Shown here: positions 1 through 5,415 of the stretch, one piece after another | Layout of the letters: each line of letters opens with the position of its first letter | Position numbering within the stretch: position 1 is the first letter of the stretch | Origin: Pleurocapsa sp. MO_226.B13 | GTDB lineage: Bacteria > Cyanobacteriota > Cyanobacteriia > Cyanobacteriales > Xenococcaceae | Direction of reading: 5' to 3' | Assembly: GCA_030064795.1 (NCBI GenBank) | Contig: JASJEI010000538.1 | Span: 1-5,442, forward strand | DNA length: 5,442 nt | The notes under the pieces: model-generated | Databases searched by the model: none | What the model saw: only the letters and a program-made list of their open reading frames with translations | Told to the model about the DNA's origin: nothing | Position numbers and translations under genes: made by a program

Positions 1-1817
1 TCTGGTTTGATTCTTAATCCTTCTTCCTGGCAATCTAAAGCTAGTTTTAAAGCTGCCACAGTATTTTCTGACAACGCAGCAGTAATTAAGTTACTGGCAT
101 CACTCTGAGCTGCATAGAGACGGATTGTTTCTGCCCACCAAGGATCTTGCAGGTTCTCAGTCAAAAGATTATCTTGCTGTAATGCCCTAACCTGAGCTGC
201 CGCTAGATATTCTTGAAAACTTAAATGGGCAAATTCATACACTCCTAATTCTCTTTCTACTAATAACCCGCTTACTTCCTTCATCTGTATCAGAAATTCT
301 GCCGCCGTCAGTGAGTTACTTGCTACACTTTTGAGTTCATCATCAATTAGTTCTTGACCAAGATTTGGATTAAATTCACGGATTTTACGCTCCATCAAAG
401 CCAGTGCCAATACTTGCAGGACAGATTTATTTTGTTCGGCGGTCAGTGGACTTTTGATTTTTTTGGCTTTCTGTCTGCTTCCTAAAAGCAGATCGCAGAT
501 CTTCTGATATAGTTCTACCCGACGACCTGGTAATGCGCTACCGCAATAGTGAACCGTGGCAATCATTGTTACCAACAGGGGATTCTTCGCCATATCTGCT
601 ATGGCTCGATTATCCATAATGCGCTCAATTAGATCGTCAGCATTATTTTTAGCTTCCGAGCGCACTGCTGGCGTATCCCTTCCCGCTCGACTCATAATTT
701 CAGTTTGCAGATACCAGCTCTGGATAAATTGCTTTACCTGCTTAGAGTTGAAGGGAAGCACTTTTAGAACAGTTCCCACTTGCTCTACGGGTGCGCTGCG
801 ATAACCGTGAGGACGTGAAGTAAGGATAAACACATTTTTACGATAGGTTTCTATCTGCCGATTTACCCATTGACTAACCTGTGTACGTTCATCTGAATTG
901 GCAACTTCATCCAGTCCATCCAACATCACTAAAAACTTGCCAATTTTTAACCGCTCTTCAATCCAATTGGCAGGCGGAGTAAGTTGAACGGCGGTAGGCA
1001 ACTTCTTGATGTGTTCTCTTATCAGTTTGGGCAAGCTTGGTGGCTGCTCTGTAACAATCAGGCGACGAATATCCCGCAGATACAATAGCACTGGGATTAA
1101 TTTGGGTGCTTTATAGACTTTGTTTTGCTTTTTGGCATAAATCAGAGTCAAATGCTTTAATAGGGTAGTTTTTCCCGACCCAGCCCAACCAATAACCGCT
1201 AAACGGCGAAAGGCTTGGAACTTTTTCTTGTTGCTTTGGGCTAAAAAGTCCCAAATTACTTGACTCCCAGAATCGCCTTCCCCCCCAATCATTGCACCAG
1301 TTATTTTCTCGGGAATTTTCGGTACAACTCGTAGCGACACAAAAACATTCTCTAAATCCAGCACTGGCAAGCCAATTCTGAATCCCTCTATTTTCAATTC
1401 CCGAAAGGTATCGATTAAGCTCTGATAATACTTTGCCTGAAATTGTGAGTTTAACTTCCACCACCACAACCAGATAACAAACCGTTTCGGCTGATTGACA
1501 ATCCAGGTAGCTACTGGTTCTTCTAGGTTCTCTAGTTCTTCTTCAATCAGGTCTAAAACTCGGTTGGTCACTCCTGAAACAAACTTATAGGCGATCGCCA
1601 GCAGTGTAACAGCTATGGTGAACAACCCTAGTAATGTTGCTGCTTTAAATTGTCCCTTGACTAGCAACCCAATAATTCCAGAGATTCCGATCCCAGTTCC
1701 GGAAAGACCCAAGTACTTGATAACTTTTTGAACTCTTTTTTGTCTGGCTTTTTGGCGTGAATTAGTAGATTCTTCCGAATCTCGGACAGATTGTAGTTCT
1801 GGTTCGTTCTTTGGCAT
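1..1817 (-). CDS. NACHT-domain STAND NTPase with N-terminal membrane segments (partial; C-terminus beyond left edge)
   Basis: Reading the minus strand from ATG at 1817 gives 605 uninterrupted codons to the left edge. The start is fixed by an in-frame TAG about 16 codons upstream with no other ATG between; no strong Shine-Dalgarno is visible. Residues 1-30 are charged. Two hydrophobic segments follow at about 35-53 and 57-80, then an aromatic patch (113-120) and the pre-NACHT motif LENVFVSLRV (155-164). The NTPase core shows Walker A GWAGSGKTT (210-218, K216), Walker B/Mg site LDGLDE (299-304) and a sensor-like TSRP (333-336). Helical-domain motifs are NPLL (412-415) and FAHLSFQEYLAA (529-540), followed by the start of a helical C-terminal region (PWWAETIRLYAAQ). 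NACHT STAND proteins are ATP-dependent signalling switches that oligomerise on sensing a ligand, and several bacterial ones are antiphage. I infer an inner-membrane location. The effector may be the membrane segment itself; the ligand is unknown. Confidence 0.9.
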   Translation of the reverse strand, partial: MPKNEPELQSVRDSEESTNSRQKARQKRVQKVIKYLGLSGTGIGISGIIGLLVKGQFKAATLLGLFTIAVTLLAIAYKFVSGVTNRVLDLIEEELENLEEPVATWIVNQPKRFVIWLWWWKLNSQFQAKYYQSLIDTFRELKIEGFRIGLPVLDLENVFVSLRVVPKIPEKITGAMIGGEGDSGSQVIWDFLAQSNKKKFQAFRRLAVIGWAGSGKTTLLKHLTLIYAKKQNKVYKAPKLIPVLLYLRDIRRLIVTEQPPSLPKLIREHIKKLPTAVQLTPPANWIEERLKIGKFLVMLDGLDEVANSDERTQVSQWVNRQIETYRKNVFILTSRPHGYRSAPVEQVGTVLKVLPFNSKQVKQFIQSWYLQTEIMSRAGRDTPAVRSEAKNNADDLIERIMDNRAIADMAKNPLLVTMIATVHYCGSALPGRRVELYQKICDLLLGSRQKAKKIKSPLTAEQNKSVLQVLALALMERKIREFNPNLGQELIDDELKSVASNSLTAAEFLIQMKEVSGLLVERELGVYEFAHLSFQEYLAAAQVRALQQDNLLTENLQDPWWAETIRLYAAQSDASNLITAALSENTVAALKLALDCQEEGLRIKP

Positions 1818-2017
1818 TGGTGGTGTCGCTGGAAATAGGGTATGGGTATATCTGGTATTTCCGATCTAGACTGGCGAGATTTAAGCTAATACTATTTACA
1901 GAATCAAAAAAAAGTGCGATCGCATTTGAAGATATCTGGCAACAAGCGATCGCCCCCAAATCCCTAACTAAATCCTAATTTAGTGGAAAATTTTGAGAAA
2001 CTTGTGAAGTCCGAACC

Positions 2018-2072
2018 GCTTTTTTGGTCGAAAAAGCATTAATAAATTTTGCTAAAAATTCGCTTTTTTTTT
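2018..2072. repeat. A/T-rich region with mutually exclusive hairpins
   Basis: GCTTTTT (2018-2024) can pair with AAAAAGC (2031-2037). That same AAAAAGC can instead pair with GCTTTTTTT beginning at 2062. A third small hairpin, AATTTT/AAAATT (2045-2050 and 2055-2060), lies between. The pairings are seen directly. Whether they act in RNA is unknown, because it is not shown that transcription passes through here. Confidence 0.35.
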
Positions 2073-2077
2073 AAGGC

Positions 2078-2109
2078 TTGAAGTAGTTCTGGTGGCAATA
2101 TTTTACTAT
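2078..2109 (+). promoter_or_regulatory. Weak candidate promoter for the molybdoenzyme gene
   Basis: TTGAAG (2078-2083) and TACTAT (2104-2109) resemble -35 and -10 boxes, but the 20-bp spacer is longer than ideal. Transcription would begin just before the ribosome binding site at 2119-2124. This is a by-eye match only. Confidence 0.25.
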
Positions 2110-2131
2110 AGCTCAAATAAGGAGTATAGGC

Positions 2132-3421
2132 ATGGATAACCAAGATTTACTCAACGAACGAGTCTATGACCGCACCAGAACAGATGAGTTGATTTGGCAA
2201 CGAGCCAAGGCTTTAGGAATTTCTCGTCGTAGACTAATGCAATTGTTGGCTGCTGGTACTGGTGCTACGACAGTAAGTCTGCTCCCTGCTCATCAAAACA
2301 AAAAAGTCGCTCAAGCTCAAACAACTAATACTATTGCTCAAGACGAAACAACCTCTGCGATCGTCAAGGAAATCCGCCCAGAGTGGTTTTTTCAGGTCGA
2401 GAATAATTTAGAGATGCGTTGGGAAAATATGTATAATCGTGGTTATCTCGTGCCAAATGAATTGTTCTTTGTCCGTAATAACAATCCAACTCCCCGCATC
2501 GAACCTGCCAACTACAAACTAGAAATTACTGGGGATGGAGTTTCTAATCCTCGGTCGTTTAGCTATGACGAACTCCTCAGTATGCCTTCAATTTCGGTAA
2601 TTCGTGCTGTTGAATGTGCTGGTAATGGTAGAAGCTTTTTCCAAGCTGCTTATGGTAAAGAAGCTAGTGGCACACAATGGAAATTGGGTGGTATTGGTGT
2701 GGCAGAATGGACTGGTGTTCCAATGCGGGAAGTTTTATCGAGAGCAGAGGTGAAGTCTAACGCTAAGGATGTGATGCCAATTAGTTTGGACGAAAAGAAA
2801 ATACAACGTCCGATTCCAATTGAGAAAGCCTTAGCCGAAGATACTCTTTTAGTCTACGCTATGAATGGAGACATTCTACCACCAGATCATGGTTTTCCGA
2901 TTAGAACTTTAGTGCCTGGCTGGGTTGGCATTGCTAACATTAAATGGGTTGGTGGCATTCAGGTTTCAACTTCACCTTTGTTTTCCCTTTACAACACAGA
3001 AAAATATATTTTGATTGGCGATGATTATCCAGTCTCGGAAGAACTACAAGCAACGGGAGTTTTAGGAGAAATTGCTACCGAACAAAAACCGAAGAGTGCT
3101 TTTGAACTGCCTTGGAATGGAGAAATTGCCTCTGGCAATCGTCTTTTGCGGGGACGTTCTTGGTCGGGCCAAGGAACAATTACTCAAGTAGAAGTAAGTT
3201 TTGATGATGGGCAAACTTGGCAGCAGGCACGCCTAAGAGAGCCGAATCTACCTCAAGCATGGGTGCGTTGGGATCTTGACTGGGATGCACGTCCGGGAAC
3301 TTACAAATTACAAGCCAGAGCAACGGACGATCGAGGAATGACTCAACCAGAGCGCGTTCCTTTTAACGAGAAAGGTTATCTCTACTGGGGGGTTGCTACT
3401 CATTCGATCGCGGTTGTCTAA
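2132..3421 (+). CDS. Sulfite oxidase/SoxC-like family molybdopterin oxidoreductase, Tat-exported
   Basis: This complete 429-residue protein starts at ATG 2132, seven bases after a good AAGGAG (2119-2124). A twin-arginine signal SRRRLMQLLAAG (31-42) precedes an alanine-rich stretch, so it should be folded with cofactor in the cytoplasm and exported to the periplasm or lumen. The sulfite oxidase Moco domain follows: FFVRNNNPTPRI (112-123), the cysteine-loop motif ECAGNGRSFF (161-170) with C162 as the expected Mo ligand, and AMNGDILPPDHGFPIR (243-258) with VPGWVG (261-266). The C-terminal Ig-like dimerisation domain spans about 335-420, with RGRSWSGQG (340-348) and VSFDDGQTWQ (355-364). No haem motif CxxCH is present, so an external electron acceptor is needed. 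By eye, the catalytic Tyr (Y343 in human sulfite oxidase) aligns with F284. The family is secure; sulfite as substrate is uncertain. It appears monocistronic. Confidence 0.92.
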   Translation: MDNQDLLNERVYDRTRTDELIWQRAKALGISRRRLMQLLAAGTGATTVSLLPAHQNKKVAQAQTTNTIAQDETTSAIVKEIRPEWFFQVENNLEMRWENMYNRGYLVPNELFFVRNNNPTPRIEPANYKLEITGDGVSNPRSFSYDELLSMPSISVIRAVECAGNGRSFFQAAYGKEASGTQWKLGGIGVAEWTGVPMREVLSRAEVKSNAKDVMPISLDEKKIQRPIPIEKALAEDTLLVYAMNGDILPPDHGFPIRTLVPGWVGIANIKWVGGIQVSTSPLFSLYNTEKYILIGDDYPVSEELQATGVLGEIATEQKPKSAFELPWNGEIASGNRLLRGRSWSGQGTITQVEVSFDDGQTWQQARLREPNLPQAWVRWDLDWDARPGTYKLQARATDDRGMTQPERVPFNEKGYLYWGVATHSIAVV

Positions 3422-3430
3422 GAGCGATCG
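3405..3430. repeat. HIP1-type inverted repeat spanning the stop codon
   Basis: CGATCGC (3405-3411) and GCGATCG (3424-3430) form a 7-bp stem around a 12-nt loop containing the TAA stop of the molybdoenzyme gene. No T-run follows, so this is not a standard intrinsic terminator. It may only reflect two close HIP1-like sites. Confidence 0.3.
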
Positions 3431-3551
3431 CAATTTGAATAGATTATTACTTGGCTTCGAGCGAGATGTGGGCAAAGAGCTATTGTCTTATCTAGATTTT
3501 CTAATCCTTCAGGGTTGACTACAAACTTTACTTTATCCCTAACTAAACCTA
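3422..3551. other. Noncoding gap before the pseudogene pair
   Basis: Stops occur in all plus-strand frames. The missing N-terminus of the zinc-finger pseudogene should lie here, but I cannot recognise it in any frame, so it is deleted or eroded. A HIP1 octamer lies at 3424-3431. Confidence 0.4.
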
Positions 3552-3757
3552 TGTGAAGAATGTTTACCACCTAGGAGATACTTGGATACATCTGCGGACG
3601 TGCCTCACCTGCGGTCATCCTGGTTGCTGTAATTCTGACAAAACAAACACGCTTCACAACATTTTAAGGCTACGAGACATTCAATTCTTAAATCTTTTGA
3701 AAAAAATGAAGCTTGGCGTTGATGTTATTCGATGAAATTTATGTGGATATTGCGTAA
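3552..3757 (+). pseudogene. UBP-type zinc-finger protein, frameshifted remnant
   Basis: The family signature can be followed only by changing frame. From 3552 the first frame gives CEECLP. After one extra base near 3567-3571 the next gives LGDTWIHLRTCLTCGHPG and then CCNSD (to 3639). After one missing base near 3640 the original frame resumes with NKHASQHFKATRHSILK (3642 on) and SFEKNEAWR. A TGA at 3720-3722 sits where the family has Trp, followed by CY. One further missing base then gives DEIYVDIA and TAA at 3755-3757. Intact relatives are small stand-alone zinc-finger domains of about 80-90 residues resembling the ubiquitin-binding UBP finger; their bacterial role is unclear. The order of Cys/His ligands is well preserved, so decay seems recent. 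The N-terminal Cys/His pair is missing. The piece readable from GTG at 3553 is only the middle of this gene. The last eight codons overlap the HxlR remnant and could be coincidental. Confidence 0.8.
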
Positions 3758-4046
3758 TTGTGGACCAATTCGTTTTGGTGAACTTAAACGGAAAATTACT
3801 GGAATATCAGCAAAAGTTCTCACAGATCGGCTAAGAATGTTAGAGCAAACAGGGCTGGTAGCTCGAGAATACAAACCAACTATTCCTCCTTAAGTAAGTT
3901 ATCGACTCACTAAAAGAGCTATGGAGTTAAATGAAATTTTCGACCGACTAGAAGTAATCGCTCAAAAATGGTACTCTGAGGAGGATAAGGGAAAAATGTC
4001 CGTTGATGAAGTAAAACTATCCGAGGGAGAAATATCCGACATTTGA
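3741..4046 (+). pseudogene. HxlR-family winged-helix regulator, truncated and with internal stop
   Basis: One frame reads MWILRNCGPIRFGELKRKIT and GISAKVLTDRLRMLEQTGLV, then AREYKPTIPP, TAA (3891-3893), VSYRLTKRAMELNEIFDRLE and so on, to TGA at 4044-4046. RFGELKR, GIS.KVLT.RL..LE..GLV and PP.VSYRLT are hallmarks of HxlR/MarR-like winged-helix DNA-binding proteins. The family normally has PPKV or PPRV at the break, so TAA fits an AAA-to-TAA nonsense change. The N-terminal 25-30 residues of the family, with the conserved Cys and GGKW motif, are absent. The readable frame begins inside the end of the zinc-finger pseudogene. ATG at 3741 lies inside the normal domain and is not a natural start. 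A C-terminal fragment from ATG 3921 could in theory be translated, but it would lack the DNA-binding helices. Many HxlR proteins sense electrophiles, aldehydes or redox stress. Confidence 0.8.
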
Positions 4047-4065
4047 GCGTTATCAATGATTTATT

Positions 4066-4089
4066 TTTGAGAAGCGATCGCTTCTCAAA
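4066..4089. repeat. 24-bp perfect palindrome centred on HIP1, at convergent gene ends
   Basis: TTTGAGAAGCGA (4066-4077) is immediately followed by its exact reverse complement (4078-4089), with the HIP1 octamer (4074-4081) at the centre. It lies between the ends of the plus-strand HxlR remnant (4046) and the minus-strand acetyltransferase, and covers the latter's stop codon (4085-4087). It could fold on either transcript and act as a bidirectional transcription or RNA-end barrier. No T-tract follows on either strand, so it is not a classical intrinsic terminator. Confidence 0.6.
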
Positions 4090-4645
4090 CCTTATTGATA
4101 ACTCGGCAAGGATTACCCGCAGCCACAATATTATTGGGAAGATCTCTAGTAACTACACTACCCGCACCAATGGTCACATTAGAGCCAATCTTAACACCAG
4201 GACAAACAATTACTCCACCACCCAACCAAACATTATTGCCAATGGTAACTGGGGAAGCTAATTCTTTTCCTGTCAATCTGATTTCTGGATCTGTGGGATG
4301 ATATGCCGTATAGATTTGAACCTTTGGTGCGAGTAACACATCATTTCCCAGATGTACCTTGTTGCAATCGAGAATCGTACAGTCGTAGTTGATATACAAA
4401 TTATCTCCCGCAAAGATATGGCAACCATAATCGCAATAAAAAGGAGGTTTGACCGTAAAATTATCGCCAATATTGCCAAATAAACCCTTGATAATTTCTC
4501 TTCGCCGATCTACATCTATAGGCTGTGAAAAATTAAAGTCATGAAGCAGTTTTCTCGCTTTTAGATGCATCCTGGTTAATTCTCGATCCGTTGCCAAATA
4601 CAACTCACCATCGAGCATTTTTTCTCGTTCAGTTTTTTTATTCAT
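4085..4645 (-). CDS. Maltose/galactoside O-acetyltransferase family enzyme (left-handed beta-helix)
   Basis: This complete 186-residue protein matches the usual length of the Maa/LacA/NodL family, which transfers acetyl from acetyl-CoA to a sugar hydroxyl in the cytoplasm. The N-terminal Mac domain is residues 5-58, with EREKMLDGELYLATDREL (6-23) characteristic. Hexapeptide repeats then build the left-handed beta-helix (about 60-166). The catalytic loop YTAYHPTDPE (112-121) carries H116, matching the active-site His of LacA. NNVWLGGGVIVCPGVKIG (137-154) and the tail VAAGNPCRVI (174-183) are typical acetyl-CoA-binding coils and end motif. All key residues are present, so it should be active; the sugar acceptor cannot be deduced. 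The ATG at 4645 agrees with the family N-terminus, although the ribosome binding site is weak. It is divergent from the DUF4288 gene across only 20 bp and has no same-strand neighbour. Confidence 0.93.
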   Translation of the reverse strand: MNKKTEREKMLDGELYLATDRELTRMHLKARKLLHDFNFSQPIDVDRRREIIKGLFGNIGDNFTVKPPFYCDYGCHIFAGDNLYINYDCTILDCNKVHLGNDVLLAPKVQIYTAYHPTDPEIRLTGKELASPVTIGNNVWLGGGVIVCPGVKIGSNVTIGAGSVVTRDLPNNIVAAGNPCRVINKV

Positions 4646-4665
4646 ACCTGTTTTAAATTCTTCTT

Positions 4666-5016
4666 ATGGCAGCTAAAAGCATAGATCGACAATCTTGTTA
4701 TATAGCGATCGCACTTTATGAATCGACTTCACCCAATCCAGATTATCAAAAACTTTACGAAGAATGTTTTATTTTAATTAAAGCCACATCTTTAGATGAA
4801 GCTAGGGAGAAGGCTTTAGAAGTTACCAAGCAGCAAGAAAGCAGTTACAAGAATGTAGCAGGTAGCACTATTACTTGGTCTTTGAAACATATTGTAGATG
4901 TTGCTCCTGTATTATATGAAGGCTTTGAAGACGGTACAGAATTATACGCCAGACATTTTCGCAACTATGAGGCTTATTATTCCTTTGAACCGCTTTTATC
5001 TGGAGAACAGCTTTGA
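4666..5016 (+). CDS. DUF4288 domain protein
   Basis: This complete 116-residue soluble protein has no signal peptide or membrane segment. The pattern fits DUF4288: an opening strand YIAIALYESTS (12-22), an acidic LYEECFILIKATSLDEAREKA (30-50), then SSYKNVAGSTITWSLKHIVDV (58-78) and a C-terminal FEDGTELYARHF (86-97). The family is small and common in cyanobacteria, with no established biochemical function, and none is assigned here. ATG 4666 is the only sensible start: an in-frame TAA lies three codons upstream and the family N-terminus begins within a few residues. There is no Shine-Dalgarno; the upstream bases are pyrimidine-rich (TTCTTCTT). A HIP1 octamer lies within the gene at 4705-4712. 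No downstream partner is visible. Confidence 0.8.
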   Translation: MAAKSIDRQSCYIAIALYESTSPNPDYQKLYEECFILIKATSLDEAREKALEVTKQQESSYKNVAGSTITWSLKHIVDVAPVLYEGFEDGTELYARHFRNYEAYYSFEPLLSGEQL

Positions 5017-5041
5017 AATATCAGTAGGTTGGGTTGAGGTA

Positions 5042-5161
5042 TAGTCATTCCAATTAATTTCCTCATGGTAGCTTTGTATTAATAAATAGCTTGAATATTA
5101 CTTGCTACTTGCTACTTACTACTTTTTTACAAAACCGACTGGTTACTATTTAGAATGACTA
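5042..5161. mobile_element. MITE-like element with TA target duplication (possibly IS630/Tc1-mariner type)
   Basis: The ends are perfect inverted repeats, TAGTCATTC (5042-5050) and GAATGACTA (5153-5161). Further inside, the match continues imperfectly (CAATTAAT against TAAATAGT) over about 17 bp. The element is flanked on both sides by TA (5040-5041 and 5162-5163), the target duplication made by IS630/Tc1-mariner transposases. At 120 bp it has no coding capacity, so it would be non-autonomous and need a transposase elsewhere. Removing it with one TA rejoins GGGTTGAGG to CATACGCG inside an older repeat. Confidence 0.55.
5102..5122 (+). repeat. Heptamer tandem repeat (TTGCTAC, three copies)
   Basis: Two exact TTGCTAC units and a third with one change (TTACTAC) run head to tail and are followed by TTTTTTAC. 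Short tandem heptamers of this kind are known from filamentous cyanobacteria. It lies inside the MITE-like element. Confidence 0.6.
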
Positions 5162-5171
5162 TACATACGCG

Positions 5172-5230
5172 CAAGCGTTCTCGAAGAGTAACCCAACATC
5201 CATAAGCTATGGAAGGGTTGCACGCGCTTG
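5172..5230. repeat. Nested hairpin, extragenic repeat
   Basis: Three stems are nested around one axis: CAAGCG (5172-5177) with CGCTTG (5225-5230), AACCC (5190-5194) with GGGTT (5215-5219), and CCATA (5200-5204) with TATGG (5208-5212) closing an AGC loop. GCGCAAGCG and TTCTCGAAGAGTA resemble dispersed cyanobacterial repeat families. It could form a long imperfect stem in RNA or a cruciform in DNA. Confidence 0.5.
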
Positions 5231-5336
5231 TTTAACCCCCACTACGAAGTCTCTTGTTAATGCATGAGAAATGGGATCACTTTCTTTTTTTGGCATTTTT
5301 GAGGAATAGGTGGGATAAATTTGGTAGGTTAGCTAG
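5231..5336. other. Intergenic sequence with no recognisable feature
   Basis: I see no gene or convincing site here. There is a pyrimidine-rich run at 5280-5291 and AT-rich sequence up to the dyad at 5337. Confidence 0.4.
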
Positions 5337-5393
5337 ATCGCGAGAAGCCTCACGCTATAAATTTTTAATTTTAGCGTCGTGATGAATCGCGAT
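5337..5393. repeat. Dyad with two nested arms, possible transposon left-end hairpin
   Basis: ATCGCGA (5337-5343) is the reverse complement of TCGCGAT (5387-5393). Inside it, ACGCTA (5352-5357) pairs with TAGCGT (5372-5377) around an A/T-rich loop. It sits just before the open frame at the right edge. IS200/IS605 elements carry subterminal hairpins at their ends, so this could be one, but the ends of any such element cannot be fixed from this window. Confidence 0.4.
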
Positions 5394-5397
5394 AACT

Positions 5398-5415
5398 ATG
5401 TATTATAATATACAT
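5398..5415. promoter_or_regulatory. ATGTAT-TATAAT-ATACAT inverted repeat with -10-like core
   Basis: ATGTAT (5398-5403) and ATACAT (5410-5415) are reverse complements around TATAAT (5404-5409), a perfect -10 hexamer match, immediately before ATG 5416. It may be a promoter or operator for the edge gene. In sequence this AT-rich, such matches are frequent. Confidence 0.25.

Larger units (their letters stand above)
1818..2131. other. Divergent intergenic region with two HIP1 sites
   Basis: This 314-bp gap separates the start codons of the NACHT gene (minus) and the molybdoenzyme gene (plus), so it must hold both promoters. No convincing gene is present. HIP1 octamers lie at 1916-1923 and 1946-1953. 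Positions 2018-2072 are strongly A/T-rich with several inverted repeats. I see no clear sigma-70 promoter for the NACHT gene. Confidence 0.6.
5028..5197. repeat. Interrupted extragenic repeat GTTGGGTT ... AACCCAAC
   Basis: GTTGGGTT (5028-5035) and AACCCAAC (5190-5197) are perfect reverse complements. GGTTGGGTTGAGG facing AACCCAACAT resembles a short extragenic inverted repeat common between genes in many cyanobacteria (recalled, not checked). The arms, normally close together, are here about 150 bp apart because a MITE-like element and other sequence lie between them. Confidence 0.5.

Noticed and set aside
556..804. An 82-residue plus-strand frame.
   Set aside because: It is antisense to the NACHT helical domain, with no ribosome binding site and no family resemblance.
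1111..1467. A 118-residue minus-strand frame.
   Set aside because: It lies inside the NACHT gene in another frame, and its sequence has no recognisable family pattern, while the NACHT frame has clear motifs across the same bases.
1762..1959. A 65-residue minus-strand frame upstream of the NACHT start.
   Set aside because: It overlaps the NACHT start in a different frame, has no recognisable pattern and includes HIP1-derived residues. Treated as chance.
1960..3547. A 13-bp direct repeat ATCCCTAACTAAA (1960-1972 and 3535-3547) flanks the molybdoenzyme gene, like an insertion footprint.
   Set aside because: A single 13-bp match between AT-rich noncoding stretches in 5.4 kb is not unlikely by chance. 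It does not extend, and the gene shows no transposase or other sign of recent insertion.
4066..4089. The palindrome as a classical intrinsic terminator.
   Set aside because: It is not followed by a T-tract on either strand. It is reported instead as a palindrome of unknown role.
4043..4479. Several short frames on both strands over the acetyltransferase (for example 4043-4261, 4095-4301 and 4273-4479).
   Set aside because: All are shadows of the hexapeptide-repeat gene, whose periodic sequence keeps other frames open.
5102..5122. The TTGCTAC tandem repeat as part of a CRISPR array.
   Set aside because: The units are 7 bp, contiguous and without spacers, so they are a simple tandem repeat.
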